Source of the DNA: CATOSP01 sp965197545
GTDB lineage: Bacteria > Chloroflexota > Dehalococcoidia > Lucifugimonadales > UBA3495
Assembly (NCBI GenBank): GCA_965197545.1
Contig: CBDANJ010000008.1
Coordinates: 1,364,001-1,428,000, forward strand
Direction of reading: 5' to 3'
DNA length: 64,000 nt
Made by a program: the position numbers and the translations under genes. The number at the start of each line of letters is the position of its first letter. Position 1 is the first letter of the stretch. Below, piece by piece: positions 54,778 through 63,181 of the stretch. The notes below the pieces were generated by a model. That model saw only the letters and a list, made by a program, of their open reading frames with translations. It did not search any database and was not told the origin of the DNA.

Positions 54778-55181
54778 CCAGATATGTTGTGGATGCCTCG
54801 GTCGCCGTCGAGTATCTCCTGAGGACACCCCTTGGCCTTACATTGGCCGACATGATCGGGAGCGCCTCGTTGGTTGCACCAGAACTGATAGACGCGGAGG
54901 TGCTGTCGGTGCTACGCCGGGCGGTACTAGGCGGACGCCTCGACGAGGCTCGGGCCGAAATGGCCGTCGATGACCTAACCCATTGGCCGGTGGACCGTAT
55001 CTCTCACCAATCACTGGGGAGATTGGCCTGGTCCTACTACCAAAACGTTAGTGCCTGCGATGCCTTTTACGTCGCTGCGGCCCGTGCCCACGGTCTCTCT
55101 CTGTTGACTGCCGACGGACGACTCGCAAGGGCATCGGGCTTGGGCGGCGTTCACGTCGTTTCGTTGAGGTCCAATGCGTAG
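54774..55181 (+). CDS. PIN-domain toxin (VapC-type)
   Basis: A 135-residue PIN ribonuclease starting at GTG within GTGA, the overlap with the antitoxin stop. Acidic residues lie in YVVDASVAVEYL, PELIDAEVLSVL, SACDAFYVAAARA and LLTADGRLA. Complete and probably active with the antitoxin before it. The IS at 55316 inserted beyond its 3' end without damage. Confidence 0.9.
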   Translation: MTRYVVDASVAVEYLLRTPLGLTLADMIGSASLVAPELIDAEVLSVLRRAVLGGRLDEARAEMAVDDLTHWPVDRISHQSLGRLAWSYYQNVSACDAFYVAAARAHGLSLLTADGRLARASGLGGVHVVSLRSNA

Positions 55182-55330
55182 CAGGTTCGGTCCGCTGTTG
55201 AAGGACGGCAGCCCATGTTGGAAAGCGATTGACGGCGCGTGGGTAAGCCGGACTGATTGAACGTCCACCGGAACAAACCGGCCGGCCCCATCGCTCTGAA
55301 GCATGGTGCGTACTAGGTTGTGTTGACATT

Positions 55331-56112
55331 TCACCGCAACCAGATGAGAGCGGCAGTAAAATGAAGGAAGCCAAGGTATCTGGTGTCCAACTTCTCAAAC
55401 CGGGAGAAGATCCGGCGGTAATGCTTTATCTTGTTGATGAAGCATTCGACCAGATGACGCTCCCGGTATAAATGTGCGTCGTAGTTGCAGGGTTGCTTCC
55501 GGTTGGAGCGTGGGGGAATCACCGGCGTCATGCCATGCTCCAGAATGTGCTGGCGAAACCCCTGGGAGTCATACCCTTTGTCAGCCAGCACATACTCACC
55601 TTCATAACCGTCTATCAGCCCCTCGGCCTGCGTGATGTCGTGCTGTTGTCCTCCAGTCAGGATGAAACGCAAGGGATTGCCCAGACTATCCACGCTCACG
55701 TGGACCTTGGTGCTGAACCCGCCGCGGCTCCGGCCCAAGGCCTGGGCTGCTTGGCCTCCTTTTTTGGGGGCGCTCCCGCAGCGCAGGGGTGGGCCCGGAC
55801 CACCGTGCTGTCGATGATGAGGTATTCCATATCCGGGTCGTCGGCGAAATGCTGATGCAACAGTTCCCAGATACCCCGGTCGCTCCAGCGGGCAAACCTT
55901 TTGTAGACGCTGTTCCAGTTCCCATACTCGGCTGGAAGGAGCCGCCATTGGGCGCCGGAGCGGTCGACCCACAGAGCCTGCCCCCGGCTACGACCGGGGG
56001 ACGGCTTCTATAAAACGTCGGCATTCCTCTTCCTGACCGACGTACAGTTCGGTGCGACTACGCAAGAACTGGAGAATCTTGGTCCATTTATCTGGAGAGA
56101 GTTCAAGTCTTG
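55331..56112 (-). pseudogene. IS427-like transposase, frameshifted at a palindromic unit
   Basis: The start MSRLELSPDKWTKILQFLRS reads to CRRFIEAV, where a palindromic unit (55973-56000) intervenes. Frames afterwards give SGAQWRLLPAEYGNWNSVYK (in one frame) and GGQAAQALGRSRGGFSTKVH, GEYVLADKGYDSQGFRQHI (second Asp) and LVECFINKIKHYRRIFSRFE (Glu) in another. The two-frame layout around 55770 resembles normal IS427 frameshifting, so only the palindrome is clearly a lesion. Confidence 0.8.
55973..56000 (-). repeat. palindromic unit in the IS427-like transposase
   Basis: AGAGCCTGCCCCCGGCTACG then ACCGGGGG; in gene sense it adds PRS-type codons after RRFIEAV. Confidence 0.88.
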
Positions 56113-56255
56113 ACATATTTCCATTATAACCAAATGTCAACACAGCCTAATTTGTTATAGTGCCTCAGTTTGACTAATTTTGCCCTAACATTGGTTCCCG
56201 TATTTCCGCCCGATCCACCAGATCCAGCTCCAATCTATGTCATGTTCCTCGGTGG

Positions 56256-57026
56256 TCAGTCCTGCCTTGACAGCAGGAGTTGTCTTAATACTGCCATTGC
56301 TGAGTGTATCCGGCAGAAGTTATAGTAGACAAAGTATAGCGCGAGTGCGTGACAGTGATTTTCCAGCTTCTTACTGAACGCATTGGTCAGGCGAGTATAC
56401 CGACGGAGGGACATCCTGGTAGTCAGGTTGTGACGCTCCATGTATGCGGTGCTGGCAAGATAGTAGTCCGGGTCTCCGGAAATATATCTCTTTTGCACGT
56501 CAATTACTCTATGCTTTCCATAGGTCTTAATGACCTGTGCGTAGTCTACGTCGGAGCCAAATGCTGCCTCGGTGGCTGTGAGGTACGCGGGCAGACCATC
56601 CGTTGATAGTTGCACTCTATTGGTTAGACGGGAGTATAAGTCTGCCATAAATGTCTTGGCCGTTTCTGTATCCCGACCATCACTGACCAACCAGGTGAGG
56701 ATGAGCCTAGCATCGGAATCAAGCGCCGTCCAAGTCCAAATATCACCCGCATATTCTGGAGTGTTCACGGGATGAGGTTTAATGTCGGCGGCGTTCCTGT
56801 CCTTGGCATAACAGAAGGACCAGATTTCGTCACACTCCACAAACTCTGACTTGACGTTCCGTACAGTATCATGGTGATATTGGTCGCAGGCTTTCCCGGC
56901 ATCAACCAGTAACTTGGATACGGTGTTGAACGACACGCCCACAACGCGGGAGATTGACCGCATGGAGGATCCTTCGACGAGCATGTGTAGTATTTGACTG
57001 CGCTTATGCGCTGGTAGCTTATTCAT
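56256..57026 (-). CDS. IS1-family transposase, C-terminus altered
   Basis: A 256-residue protein: MNKLPAHKRSQILHMLVEGS (HTH), SRVVGVSFNTVSKLLVDAGK, VECDEIWSFCYAKDRNAADI (first Asp), WTWTALDSDARLILTWLVSD, QLSTDGLPAYLTATEAAFG (second Asp) and the YNFCRIHSA region. The last residues are out of frame: another frame reads SIKTTPAVKAGLTTEEHD, the usual ending. A single indel near 56297 explains this. The catalytic core is intact. Imperfect inverted ends may lie near 56163 and 57113. Confidence 0.85.
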   Translation of the reverse strand: MNKLPAHKRSQILHMLVEGSSMRSISRVVGVSFNTVSKLLVDAGKACDQYHHDTVRNVKSEFVECDEIWSFCYAKDRNAADIKPHPVNTPEYAGDIWTWTALDSDARLILTWLVSDGRDTETAKTFMADLYSRLTNRVQLSTDGLPAYLTATEAAFGSDVDYAQVIKTYGKHRVIDVQKRYISGDPDYYLASTAYMERHNLTTRMSLRRYTRLTNAFSKKLENHCHALALYFVYYNFCRIHSAMAVLRQLLLSRQD

Positions 57027-57176
57027 AGTGCATGTATCTTACTACCAGGGATAGGAAATGTCAAGCATTTTGTTCATGTCAAGTACCCTAAGCCCCAATT
57101 TGACAAACTCAATCCCTTACGGTAAGATACCCTCTAACTGACTCTGAGCCGTTTTAACGCGATATGAGGTAATTCC

Positions 57177-57392
57177 ATGCCGAGAGGCCCCCAGGGACAG
57201 AAACGTCCCGCTGACACCGTTTCAGCCGCAATCATGGTGGCAAAAATTGCCACGGGGGAGCTTGAGGATGAATTACCACCTGTACAGCGCAAAGGTGGTC
57301 TGGTTGGTGGCAAAGCACGTAATGACAAACTAACTCCCGCTGAACGTTCCGAGATAGCCCGTAAGGCAGCAAGGATTCGGTGGGATAAATAA
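57177..57392 (+). CDS. small basic conserved protein (histone H1-like)
   Basis: A 71-residue protein: MPRGPQGQKRPADTVSAAIM, then RKGGLVGGKARNDKLTPAER and EIARKAARIRWDK. This pattern occurs widely in bacteria in small proteins of unknown role, often near mobile DNA; the GGKAR and RKAAxxRW blocks suggest nucleic-acid binding. It is intact in spite of its surroundings. Confidence 0.8.
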   Translation: MPRGPQGQKRPADTVSAAIMVAKIATGELEDELPPVQRKGGLVGGKARNDKLTPAERSEIARKAARIRWDK

Positions 57393-57404
57393 TCTAGGCT
57401 ATAG

Positions 57405-57480
57405 TGCCCCTGGTGGGACTCGAACCCACGACTCCCCCCCGTCGCTAACGAGGTACTCTTTCCAACTGAGTTACAGGGGC
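57405..57480 (-). tRNA. tRNA, anticodon by position AGC; isotype uncertain
   Basis: All four stems form: acceptor GCCCCTG/CAGGGGC with discriminator A, D-stem ACTC/GAGT, anticodon stem CCTCG/CGGGG with loop TTAGCGA, T-stem GTGGG/CCCAC with loop TTCGAGT. The anticodon would be AGC (Ala by code), but the G3:U70 pair that marks alanine tRNAs is absent (C3:G70). CCA is not encoded. The D-loop keeps GG. It may belong to a mobile element. Confidence 0.75.
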
Positions 57481-57489
57481 ATAAGCATG

Positions 57490-57525
57490 AAGGCCCGGAC
57501 GCTACAACGTCTGGGCCTTTGCTAT
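57490..57525. terminator. hairpin, copy 1 of a repeated terminator
   Basis: AAGGCCCGGACG-CTACAA-CGTCTGGGCCTTT. Nearly the same hairpin recurs at 57736-57767. Confidence 0.75.
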
Positions 57526-57728
57526 TTGCTCCCTTTGATCCAATGTGTTCTAATACTCGAACTTGCCATCGAGTCGTCGGTTATTCCCACCATAGCCCGG
57601 TGGGCGGCTCCCTGAATAATATCAACTTGGTACTTATCGCGCAATTCACTTAAGGTGGTGATCTGACGTGCTTGAGCCGTAGATACCAATTGGTATTTCT
57701 GGTTGCAACCTTCATCAGTACGGCACAT
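57522..57728 (-). CDS. small hypothetical protein between two like terminators
   Basis: A 68-residue frame (MCRTDEGCNQKYQLVSTAQA, ITTLSELRDKYQVDIIQGAA). The two flanking hairpins and the small size suggest a compact cassette, but there is no strong ribosome site. Not recognised. Confidence 0.35.
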   Translation of the reverse strand: MCRTDEGCNQKYQLVSTAQARQITTLSELRDKYQVDIIQGAAHRAMVGITDDSMASSSIRTHWIKGSK

Positions 57729-57735
57729 GGCAAGG

Positions 57736-57767
57736 ATAGGCCCGGACGATACAACGTCCGGGCCTTA
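57736..57767. terminator. hairpin, copy 2 of a repeated terminator
   Basis: GGCCCGGACG-ATACAA-CGTCCGGGCC followed by TTATTAT. Confidence 0.75.
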
Positions 57768-57820
57768 TTATGTCTACTAGATATGTGGATTGTCAACGGT
57801 TAGAATACCGTATCCGGTAG

Positions 57821-58141
57821 TTACTTGAACCCCCAATATGCTTTCCTGTCATGCTCCTCGCAATACGACCATAATGCCTCGGAGTTGCCTGCATTTTCCT
57901 CGTAATGAAATTGTAAGAGCTTATATGCGTGATAGTCCCATTCTAATTCATTGACCCTTGTGTAGTCGTAACCAACCTGCTCCATCTTTTTACATACATC
58001 ATTCCGCATGAAATTAGGTTGCGGAGCTAATTGACACATAATCAAAGCAGTAGAGCAAACCGCCACGGCGACAAGGAACCACAGACACCCCTTCCCACAC
58101 CCTACGTTATTGGTTGCCGGTAACTTGTTTGCTGTCCCCAA
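57821..58141 (-). CDS. small single-span membrane protein
   Basis: A 106-residue protein with one transmembrane segment (GCLWFLVAVAVCSTALIMCQ) and an acidic, Tyr-rich exterior (YDYTRVNELEWDYHAYKLLQ). Four Cys lie outside the membrane. Function not recognised; low-GC relative to its neighbours, which suggests recent transfer. Confidence 0.5.
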   Translation of the reverse strand: MGTANKLPATNNVGCGKGCLWFLVAVAVCSTALIMCQLAPQPNFMRNDVCKKMEQVGYDYTRVNELEWDYHAYKLLQFHYEENAGNSEALWSYCEEHDRKAYWGFK

Positions 58142-58687
58142 CTAAGTGCCTCCGGTGCATCAGGAGGCACAAGGGTGCCCCCTTGCAACAGGATGTCGGC
58201 ACTTAGCGGGTATCCGAAATCCGGCGTGAGTTGCAAGAGGGCATGAAAAGGATTTGCCGCCACCATTGCTACACTCACACCAATCTCGGAGGGATACCCG
58301 CTCAACACAGCCTAATTTGTGACCTACGAGATTCACTCACAGAGCTACTTGGTACGACGACGACGTCCGCCCAGGCTGCCATTGCTGAGACCCCAGAGGC
58401 CGTTCGAGCCGCCGTTGACGCGGTGAGGCGCTAGCTCACGGCTGGCCGCTACGATTGCCTCAATTCCTTAGGCTGTAGAAATCAGGACCAAATCTGACAA
58501 GCGGGAAGTAACGTACAGCGGTTGGCTGTAGGATCGTATTGTCTGATTGCTCACATCCTCGGCTTAAGTCTCTTTCCAAAAAGGCGGCGAGTTCTACACC
58601 TCGCGTCCGCTCGTGAGGCTTTTGGTGGAGGTGCTTGAGCCCTACTGAGCAGGGGTCGTAGACCCCTGCTGCGGTTCCTCTCGTATG
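58142..58687. other. stretch without a supported gene
   Basis: Contains TCAACACAGCCTAATTTGT at 58302-58320, identical to the IS427 end and flank at 56137-56155, so an older rearrangement passed through here. Short frames match nothing recognised. Confidence 0.5.
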
Positions 58688-59255
58688 TTCGTACGATCCG
58701 TCAACTTCATCCGCGCCCACGCCACCGGAAACGGCAACGGGGTCAAGGGCGACATCTCCATCTATGGTCAAGAAACCAATTACACTACCTGGCGCATGGC
58801 CAAGATGGACCTGGACATCCGGGGTATCGACGCCAACATCCTCCACGGCGACAGCTTTCACAACGACCGCCACTCCGGCCTGAAAGTCGACTACATCCTG
58901 GCTAACCCGCCTTCCTACGCTCCGACTGGGGTGGAGAGCGGCTGCGAGACGACAAAGGTTGAGAGCATGGCGTCCCGCTCGTGGGGAACGCCAACTTCGC
59001 ATGGGTCCAGCACTCCCTAAACCATCTGGCTCCCAGCGGAATGGCTGGATTCGTTCTGGCAAACGGGACCACGTCCTCACTCCTGGCCGCTACGTCGGCC
59101 CCGAGGCCCAGGAAGACGACGGCGAACCCTTCGAGGAGAGGATGCGGCTCCTCCTGACTGCTCAGTGGTGGGGCCAACAACCCGGGGCCGCGAAGCTGGA
59201 CACCGCCATCGAAGCGAACGTGGAGACCCTGGGCTTCGGCATACCTGAAGCCTGA
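58688..59255 (+). pseudogene. type I DNA methyltransferase (HsdM), decayed
   Basis: Reads GDISIYGQETNYTTWRMAKM, DLDIRGIDAN and LKVDYILANPP, the motif IV region of HsdM (N6-adenine methylation). After NPP the frame shifts; another frame gives RSDWGGERLRDD, then TGA where Trp is expected, then NANFAWVQHSLNHLAPSGMA. Further on the homology jumps to the C-terminus: PGRYVGPEAQEDDGEPFEER and AKLDTAIEANVETLGFG. So it has lost its 5' part, has a frameshift, a nonsense codon and an internal deletion. No hsdR or hsdS is nearby. Confidence 0.8.
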
Positions 59256-59299
59256 TTTTCCCCTGCCGGCACACCCTTGCCGGCACAGTCAGTAAAGCC

Positions 59300-59526
59300 C
59301 AGGGCAATCGCGTTATAAACCGTAGGCCAAAATTGTTCTTGATTGCCACCACAATAACTGTTAAGGACAGGGCAATTTGCCTCAAAACCTGGTTTTCTCG
59401 ACATCCCCTCTCCCATTGAGCGGGCCACATTGGGATCCTTGAATGGTGATTCGAGGGTTTCCAAGCCAACAAAACGCGCAAAAGGTGAGCCAGCATACCG
59501 TTACGAATTAAAACGCGATTGCCCTG
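59300..59526. mobile_element. 227-bp MITE, inverted copy of 1809-2035, with perfect 10-bp duplication
   Basis: Flanked by CAGTAAAGCC at 59290-59299 and 59527-59536. The sequence is the reverse complement of the MITE at 1809 with two differences. It lies 45 bp past the hsdM remnant. Confidence 0.93.
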
Positions 59527-59735
59527 CAGTAAAGCCCCGTTGACAACGGTATTACGAGAGGCCTATGGTAATAAATACCTAATTGGGAACATAGTACATT
59601 GATCTATTAGCGTGAGTGTGATGTTGGGCTGTGCGAATCATTTCTAAACCAATACCAAGGTGGGATGTGCATTTCTGGGGTCTTGAAGACGACCTAAAGA
59701 CTCCACAGCACCTCATATCACCTCTAAGAGGGTGT

Positions 59736-60553
59736 TTAAAAAGTTGGGGCACGTGCCAAGCGGCGCAGCATGAGTCCGGTCATGGCGGTGTAGACCCAAG
59801 TTTCCGTGGTTTCCGGCAACACCCCATAATCTTTGCTCAATCTCCGCTGCCAGCCCAGCCAGGCGAAGGTGCGTTCCACTACCCAGCGCCGGGGAAGGAC
59901 TTGAAAAGTGTGTTGCTGTGCGGGACGCCGCACCACTTCCAGACTCCAGCCACCAACGTTCCGGGCCCACTGCACCAACTTGCCCGCGTAGGCGCCGTCA
60001 GCCCAGACCCGCTCCAGCCGGGGGAGGCAGCCCACCAGCCGGCTCAACACCAGCTTGGCTCCATCCCGGTCTTGCACGTCGGCCGGGTGTACCGCCACCG
60101 CCAACAGCAGACCTTGAGTATCCACCACGATATGCCGCTTGCGTCCCTTCACCTTCTTGCCCGCATCGTACCCCCGAGGCCCCTTTTTCCGTGGCCTTCA
60201 CGCTCTGGCTGTCGATGACCGCCCCTCTGGGACTGGACTGACGGCCCATGTACCGGCGGACCTTGGGGAGCAGGGCGTCATGGATCTCCTGACAGAGCCT
60301 GCCCCCGGCCACGATCGGGGGTTCCATCCCGCCGCCAAACCCGGAAGTAGTGGTAGACCAATTGCCACGGCCGCAGGTCGTGGGGCAACAGGCGCCAGGC
60401 ACAGCCGGTGCGCAGCACGTACCGGATGGCATCCACCACCTCCCGGCGGGAATACTTGGCTGGGCGGCCACCCGGCTTGACCGGGGGCGCCAAGGGTCCC
60501 GGAATCCGCCACTCGGCATCCGTCATATCTGTGGGATAAACTGCTCGGCTCAT
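59736..60553 (-). pseudogene. IS5-family transposase, frameshifted
   Basis: MSRAVYPTDMTDAEWRIPGP to YFRVWRRDGT, then a palindromic unit (60294-60321) breaks the frame; VIDSQSVKATEKGASGVRC follows in a second frame and GRKRHIVVDTQGLLLAVAVH, VWADGAYAGKL (second Asp) and RWVVERTFAWLGWQRRLSKD (Glu) in a third. The relative at 31520 has no palindrome at the first site but has one at DVQ|DRDG, where this copy is empty. Confidence 0.85.
60294..60321 (-). repeat. palindromic unit; empty site in the 31520 copy
   Basis: AGAGCCTGCCCCCGGCCACG then ATCGGGGG, after the RRDGT codons. Confidence 0.9.
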
Positions 60554-60646
60554 GGGCCAAGTTTATGACTCTCGCTTCAATTTTGCCTTGCTATTTCCAA
60601 GCCGATTTTTAAACGCTTTCTTAGATCTGGCGCGAGGATACGCACA

Positions 60647-62155
60647 ATGGCAACAGGATTACGGACCATGAGTAAACACCGTCATGTTACGGAGATGTCC
60701 GCAGATCAAGCTGCAACGTTTTTTTTGAAACAGGAGAGTTACTGCACTTTCGACCTCCCTTCCTATTTTCGGTTCGAAGGGCTGTTGCACAACGTAGCCG
60801 CAGTTCTCTATGAGAAAACCTTGTCCGAACTCAGCAAATCACCAAGGGATTACGACAGCGTCAATCACCAAATCCTTAACAACAAGGACGGGCGATTTGC
60901 ATGGCGTCCGTTGGAATTAATTCATCCAGCTCTGTACGTATCCCTTGTTCACCATATTACCGAGCCTTGTAGCTGGGGCCAGGTGATCTCTAAATTCCAG
61001 GAATTCGCGAAGCTTGAGCAAATTGAATGTCTGGGGATTCCAGTCGAGTCTCTGACCCAAGAAAGCGATAAGGCTGAACAGGTTTCAAGTTGGTGGCAAA
61101 ACGTCGAGCAAAGGTCGCTTGAACTATCCATCGACTACGCCTTCTTGATCCATACCGACCTGGTCGATTGCTATCCTTCTATATACACACATTCTATTGC
61201 TTGGGCATTGCACACGAAAGCGTTAGCCAAAAAGCAAAGGAACGACAAATCTCTGCTTGGTAACGTGATAGACGGCCATATCCAAGACATGAGGCAAGGC
61301 CAGACTAATGGAATTCCTCAAGGTTCTGCACTCATGGACTTGGTAGGAGAATTGGTGCTTGGTTACGCGGACGTTGAATTAGCGTGCAAGGTCGCGTCAA
61401 TGGGCCTTGACGATTTCCACATCCTCCGTTACCGGGACGATTACCGAATTTTTTCAAACAGTCTAGAGACGGCCGAGCGAATACTGAAGTGTCTCACTGA
61501 GGTGATGGTCGAACTCGGGCTGAAACTCAATCCCGTAAAAACAAAGATCAGCAACGAGGTCATCCCATCATCTCTAAAGGCTGACAAGCTGGCTTGGATG
61601 ATCCGAGACAGGCAGCAGGAGAACCTACAAAAGAGATTACTGACCATTCATGCCCACAGCCTCGAGTATCCGAATTCCGGTAGCATAGTCGTCGCGCTAC
61701 AGGACTATTTCAAGGATCTCAGCAAAAGCGACAGATGCCCATATCCGTTGTCTTCAGTCGGCATCATGGTAGACATCGCGTTTCGCAACCCGCGAACTTA
61801 CCCTATAGCAGTAGCAGTGGTAAGTAAACTCATCAGTTTTCTAGATGATCAAGGTGACAAGCAAGATGTGATAAAACGGATCCTTCGGAAGTTTTCAGCC
61901 ATCCCAAACACTGACCAAATGCAAATCTGGCTTCAAAGGGTCAGTCGGGGGTTGCATCTTGTAAACGACTTTGATGCTCCCTTGTGTATGTTGGTGAGCC
62001 AACAAGACCAAACAATATGGAACGATGGCTGGATTACTTCTAAACAACTCCGCAGATCCCTGGATACAGGAATCATCGTTGATCGAGAACAGCTCGAATC
62101 AATAGACTCAGTTGTCCAATTAGAGGAGGTTGAATTGTTCAAGTCAGAATATTAA
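60647..62155 (+). CDS. stand-alone reverse transcriptase of the unknown-group/DRT type
   Basis: A 502-residue protein (or 495 from the second Met). RT blocks: FLIHTDLVDCYPSIYTHSIA (first Asp), QTNGIPQGSALMDLVGELVL, FHILRYRDDYRIFSN (YxDD box as YRDD) and LGLKLNPVKTKISNEV. There is no group II intron RNA or domain V, no retron ncRNA recognised, and no HNH or X domain. The N-terminus (ATFFLKQESYCTFDLPSYFR) and the about 180-residue helical C-terminus resemble bacterial RTs of the UG/DRT groups that act in phage defence. All catalytic residues are present. Flanking IS lie 26 and 6 bp away. The exact class cannot be fixed by eye. Confidence 0.85.
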   Translation: MATGLRTMSKHRHVTEMSADQAATFFLKQESYCTFDLPSYFRFEGLLHNVAAVLYEKTLSELSKSPRDYDSVNHQILNNKDGRFAWRPLELIHPALYVSLVHHITEPCSWGQVISKFQEFAKLEQIECLGIPVESLTQESDKAEQVSSWWQNVEQRSLELSIDYAFLIHTDLVDCYPSIYTHSIAWALHTKALAKKQRNDKSLLGNVIDGHIQDMRQGQTNGIPQGSALMDLVGELVLGYADVELACKVASMGLDDFHILRYRDDYRIFSNSLETAERILKCLTEVMVELGLKLNPVKTKISNEVIPSSLKADKLAWMIRDRQQENLQKRLLTIHAHSLEYPNSGSIVVALQDYFKDLSKSDRCPYPLSSVGIMVDIAFRNPRTYPIAVAVVSKLISFLDDQGDKQDVIKRILRKFSAIPNTDQMQIWLQRVSRGLHLVNDFDAPLCMLVSQQDQTIWNDGWITSKQLRRSLDTGIIVDREQLESIDSVVQLEEVELFKSEY

Positions 62156-62321
62156 GAAACCAGGGCAATCGCGTTTTAACTGCGGAGGACTTTCAGCAGG
62201 TAGTCCTCCTTCCAGCCGGCCTGGAGGCGTTTCCCCTGGATGCCCACCTTCAGGCTGGTTTCGTTCTTGAGCAGATTGTGCGAAACCTGCCGCAGCGTCG
62301 CCATGTTCTGCGGTGCGTGGC

Positions 62322-62347
62322 CCCCCGTTTTCACGAGGGCAGGCTCT
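62322..62347 (+). repeat. palindromic unit, same site as 44051
   Basis: CCCCCGTTTTCACGAGGGCA then GGCTCT. Confidence 0.85.
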
Positions 62348-62907
62348 TACGCACCCGGCATTGGTCTTCTCCGAAGGTCACGTCCAGGCTCCAGTGCAAG
62401 GAGTTCTCGATGCTCCAGTGAGTGCGCACCACCTCCAGCAGCCGCTCCGCCGGGGCATCCAGGCTGCTGATGTAGTACCGGGGCTGTACCGTGGTCTCTT
62501 CCGGCGTCTCCCGGCGGCCCACCACCTTGACCACCGAGCGCAGGCTGGGCCAGTCCTGGCCGGTGCTCAGGTACTCCAAGCAAGATGGATCGCTGATTGT
62601 CCAGCACTCCCGGCGTTCTATCCGTCCGTGGTTCTTGTTCAGGGTGGTGGCGTAGTCGTGGGGAACACCCTCGAAGCCGAACTCCTCCGCTCCCTCGAAC
62701 AGGTCCCGCACGTCTTCGTACAGTTGACCCTGGTTCTCCTTCAACGCCAGCACGTAGTCGGCGCCCCGGTCCAGAATCCCCTGGGCGATGTCCTTCTGGC
62801 AGCCCATGGCGTCGATGGTGACGATGCACCCTTTCAGTTCCAGCATTTGCAGCAACTGGGGAATGGCAGTGATTTCGTTGGACTTCTCCTCGGTCTTCAC
62901 TTGGCCC

Positions 62908-62934
62908 AGAGCTTGCCCCGTACCCGATACGGGG
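62908..62934 (-). repeat. palindromic unit, in frame, same site as 43439
   Basis: Adds PVSGTGQA in the transposase. Confidence 0.88.
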
Positions 62935-62967
62935 GTCAGCGTGTTGGCCGAGGCCCAGGCGCTGACC

Positions 62968-62995
62968 AGAGCCTGCCCCGTACCACGATACGGGG
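62968..62995 (-). repeat. palindromic unit, 25 bp, same site as 43378
   Basis: Gene-sense CCCGTATCGTGGTACGGGGC then AGGCT. Confidence 0.88.
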
Positions 62996-63155
62996 TGGAT
63001 GGCCCGCTTGCCCGAATTGCGGTCGTGGGAACGCCGTACCGTCTTGCCATCGATGGCCACCACTTCCCCGGGGACCAGGTCGGACACCGCCTGGGTCCAG
63101 GCCATGAAGCACTGCTGGAACTGCTCCGGGTCCAGCCGGGAGAAGACGTCGCCGA

Positions 63156-63181
63156 AGAGCCTGCCCCCGCGAAAGCGGGGG
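63156..63181 (-). repeat. palindromic unit, 23 bp, same site as 43192
   Basis: Gene-sense CCCCGCTTTCGCGGGGGCAG then GCT. Confidence 0.88.

Larger units (their letters stand above)
55316..56147 (-). mobile_element. IS5-family (IS427-like) element
   Basis: Ends GGTTGTGTTGACATTT (55316) and the inverse AAATGTCAACACAGCC (to 56147), flanked by TA on both sides. Confidence 0.85.
59727..60621 (-). mobile_element. IS5-family element related to 31497-32429
   Basis: Ends AGAGGGTGTTTAAAAAG (59727) and the degenerate inverse (…TTTTTAAACGCTTTCT to 60621), with TA on both sides. Confidence 0.82.

Noticed and set aside
58231..58434. A 67-codon frame ending in an Ala/Thr-rich tail
   Set aside because: It crosses the repeated IS-end scar at 58302 and has no family match.
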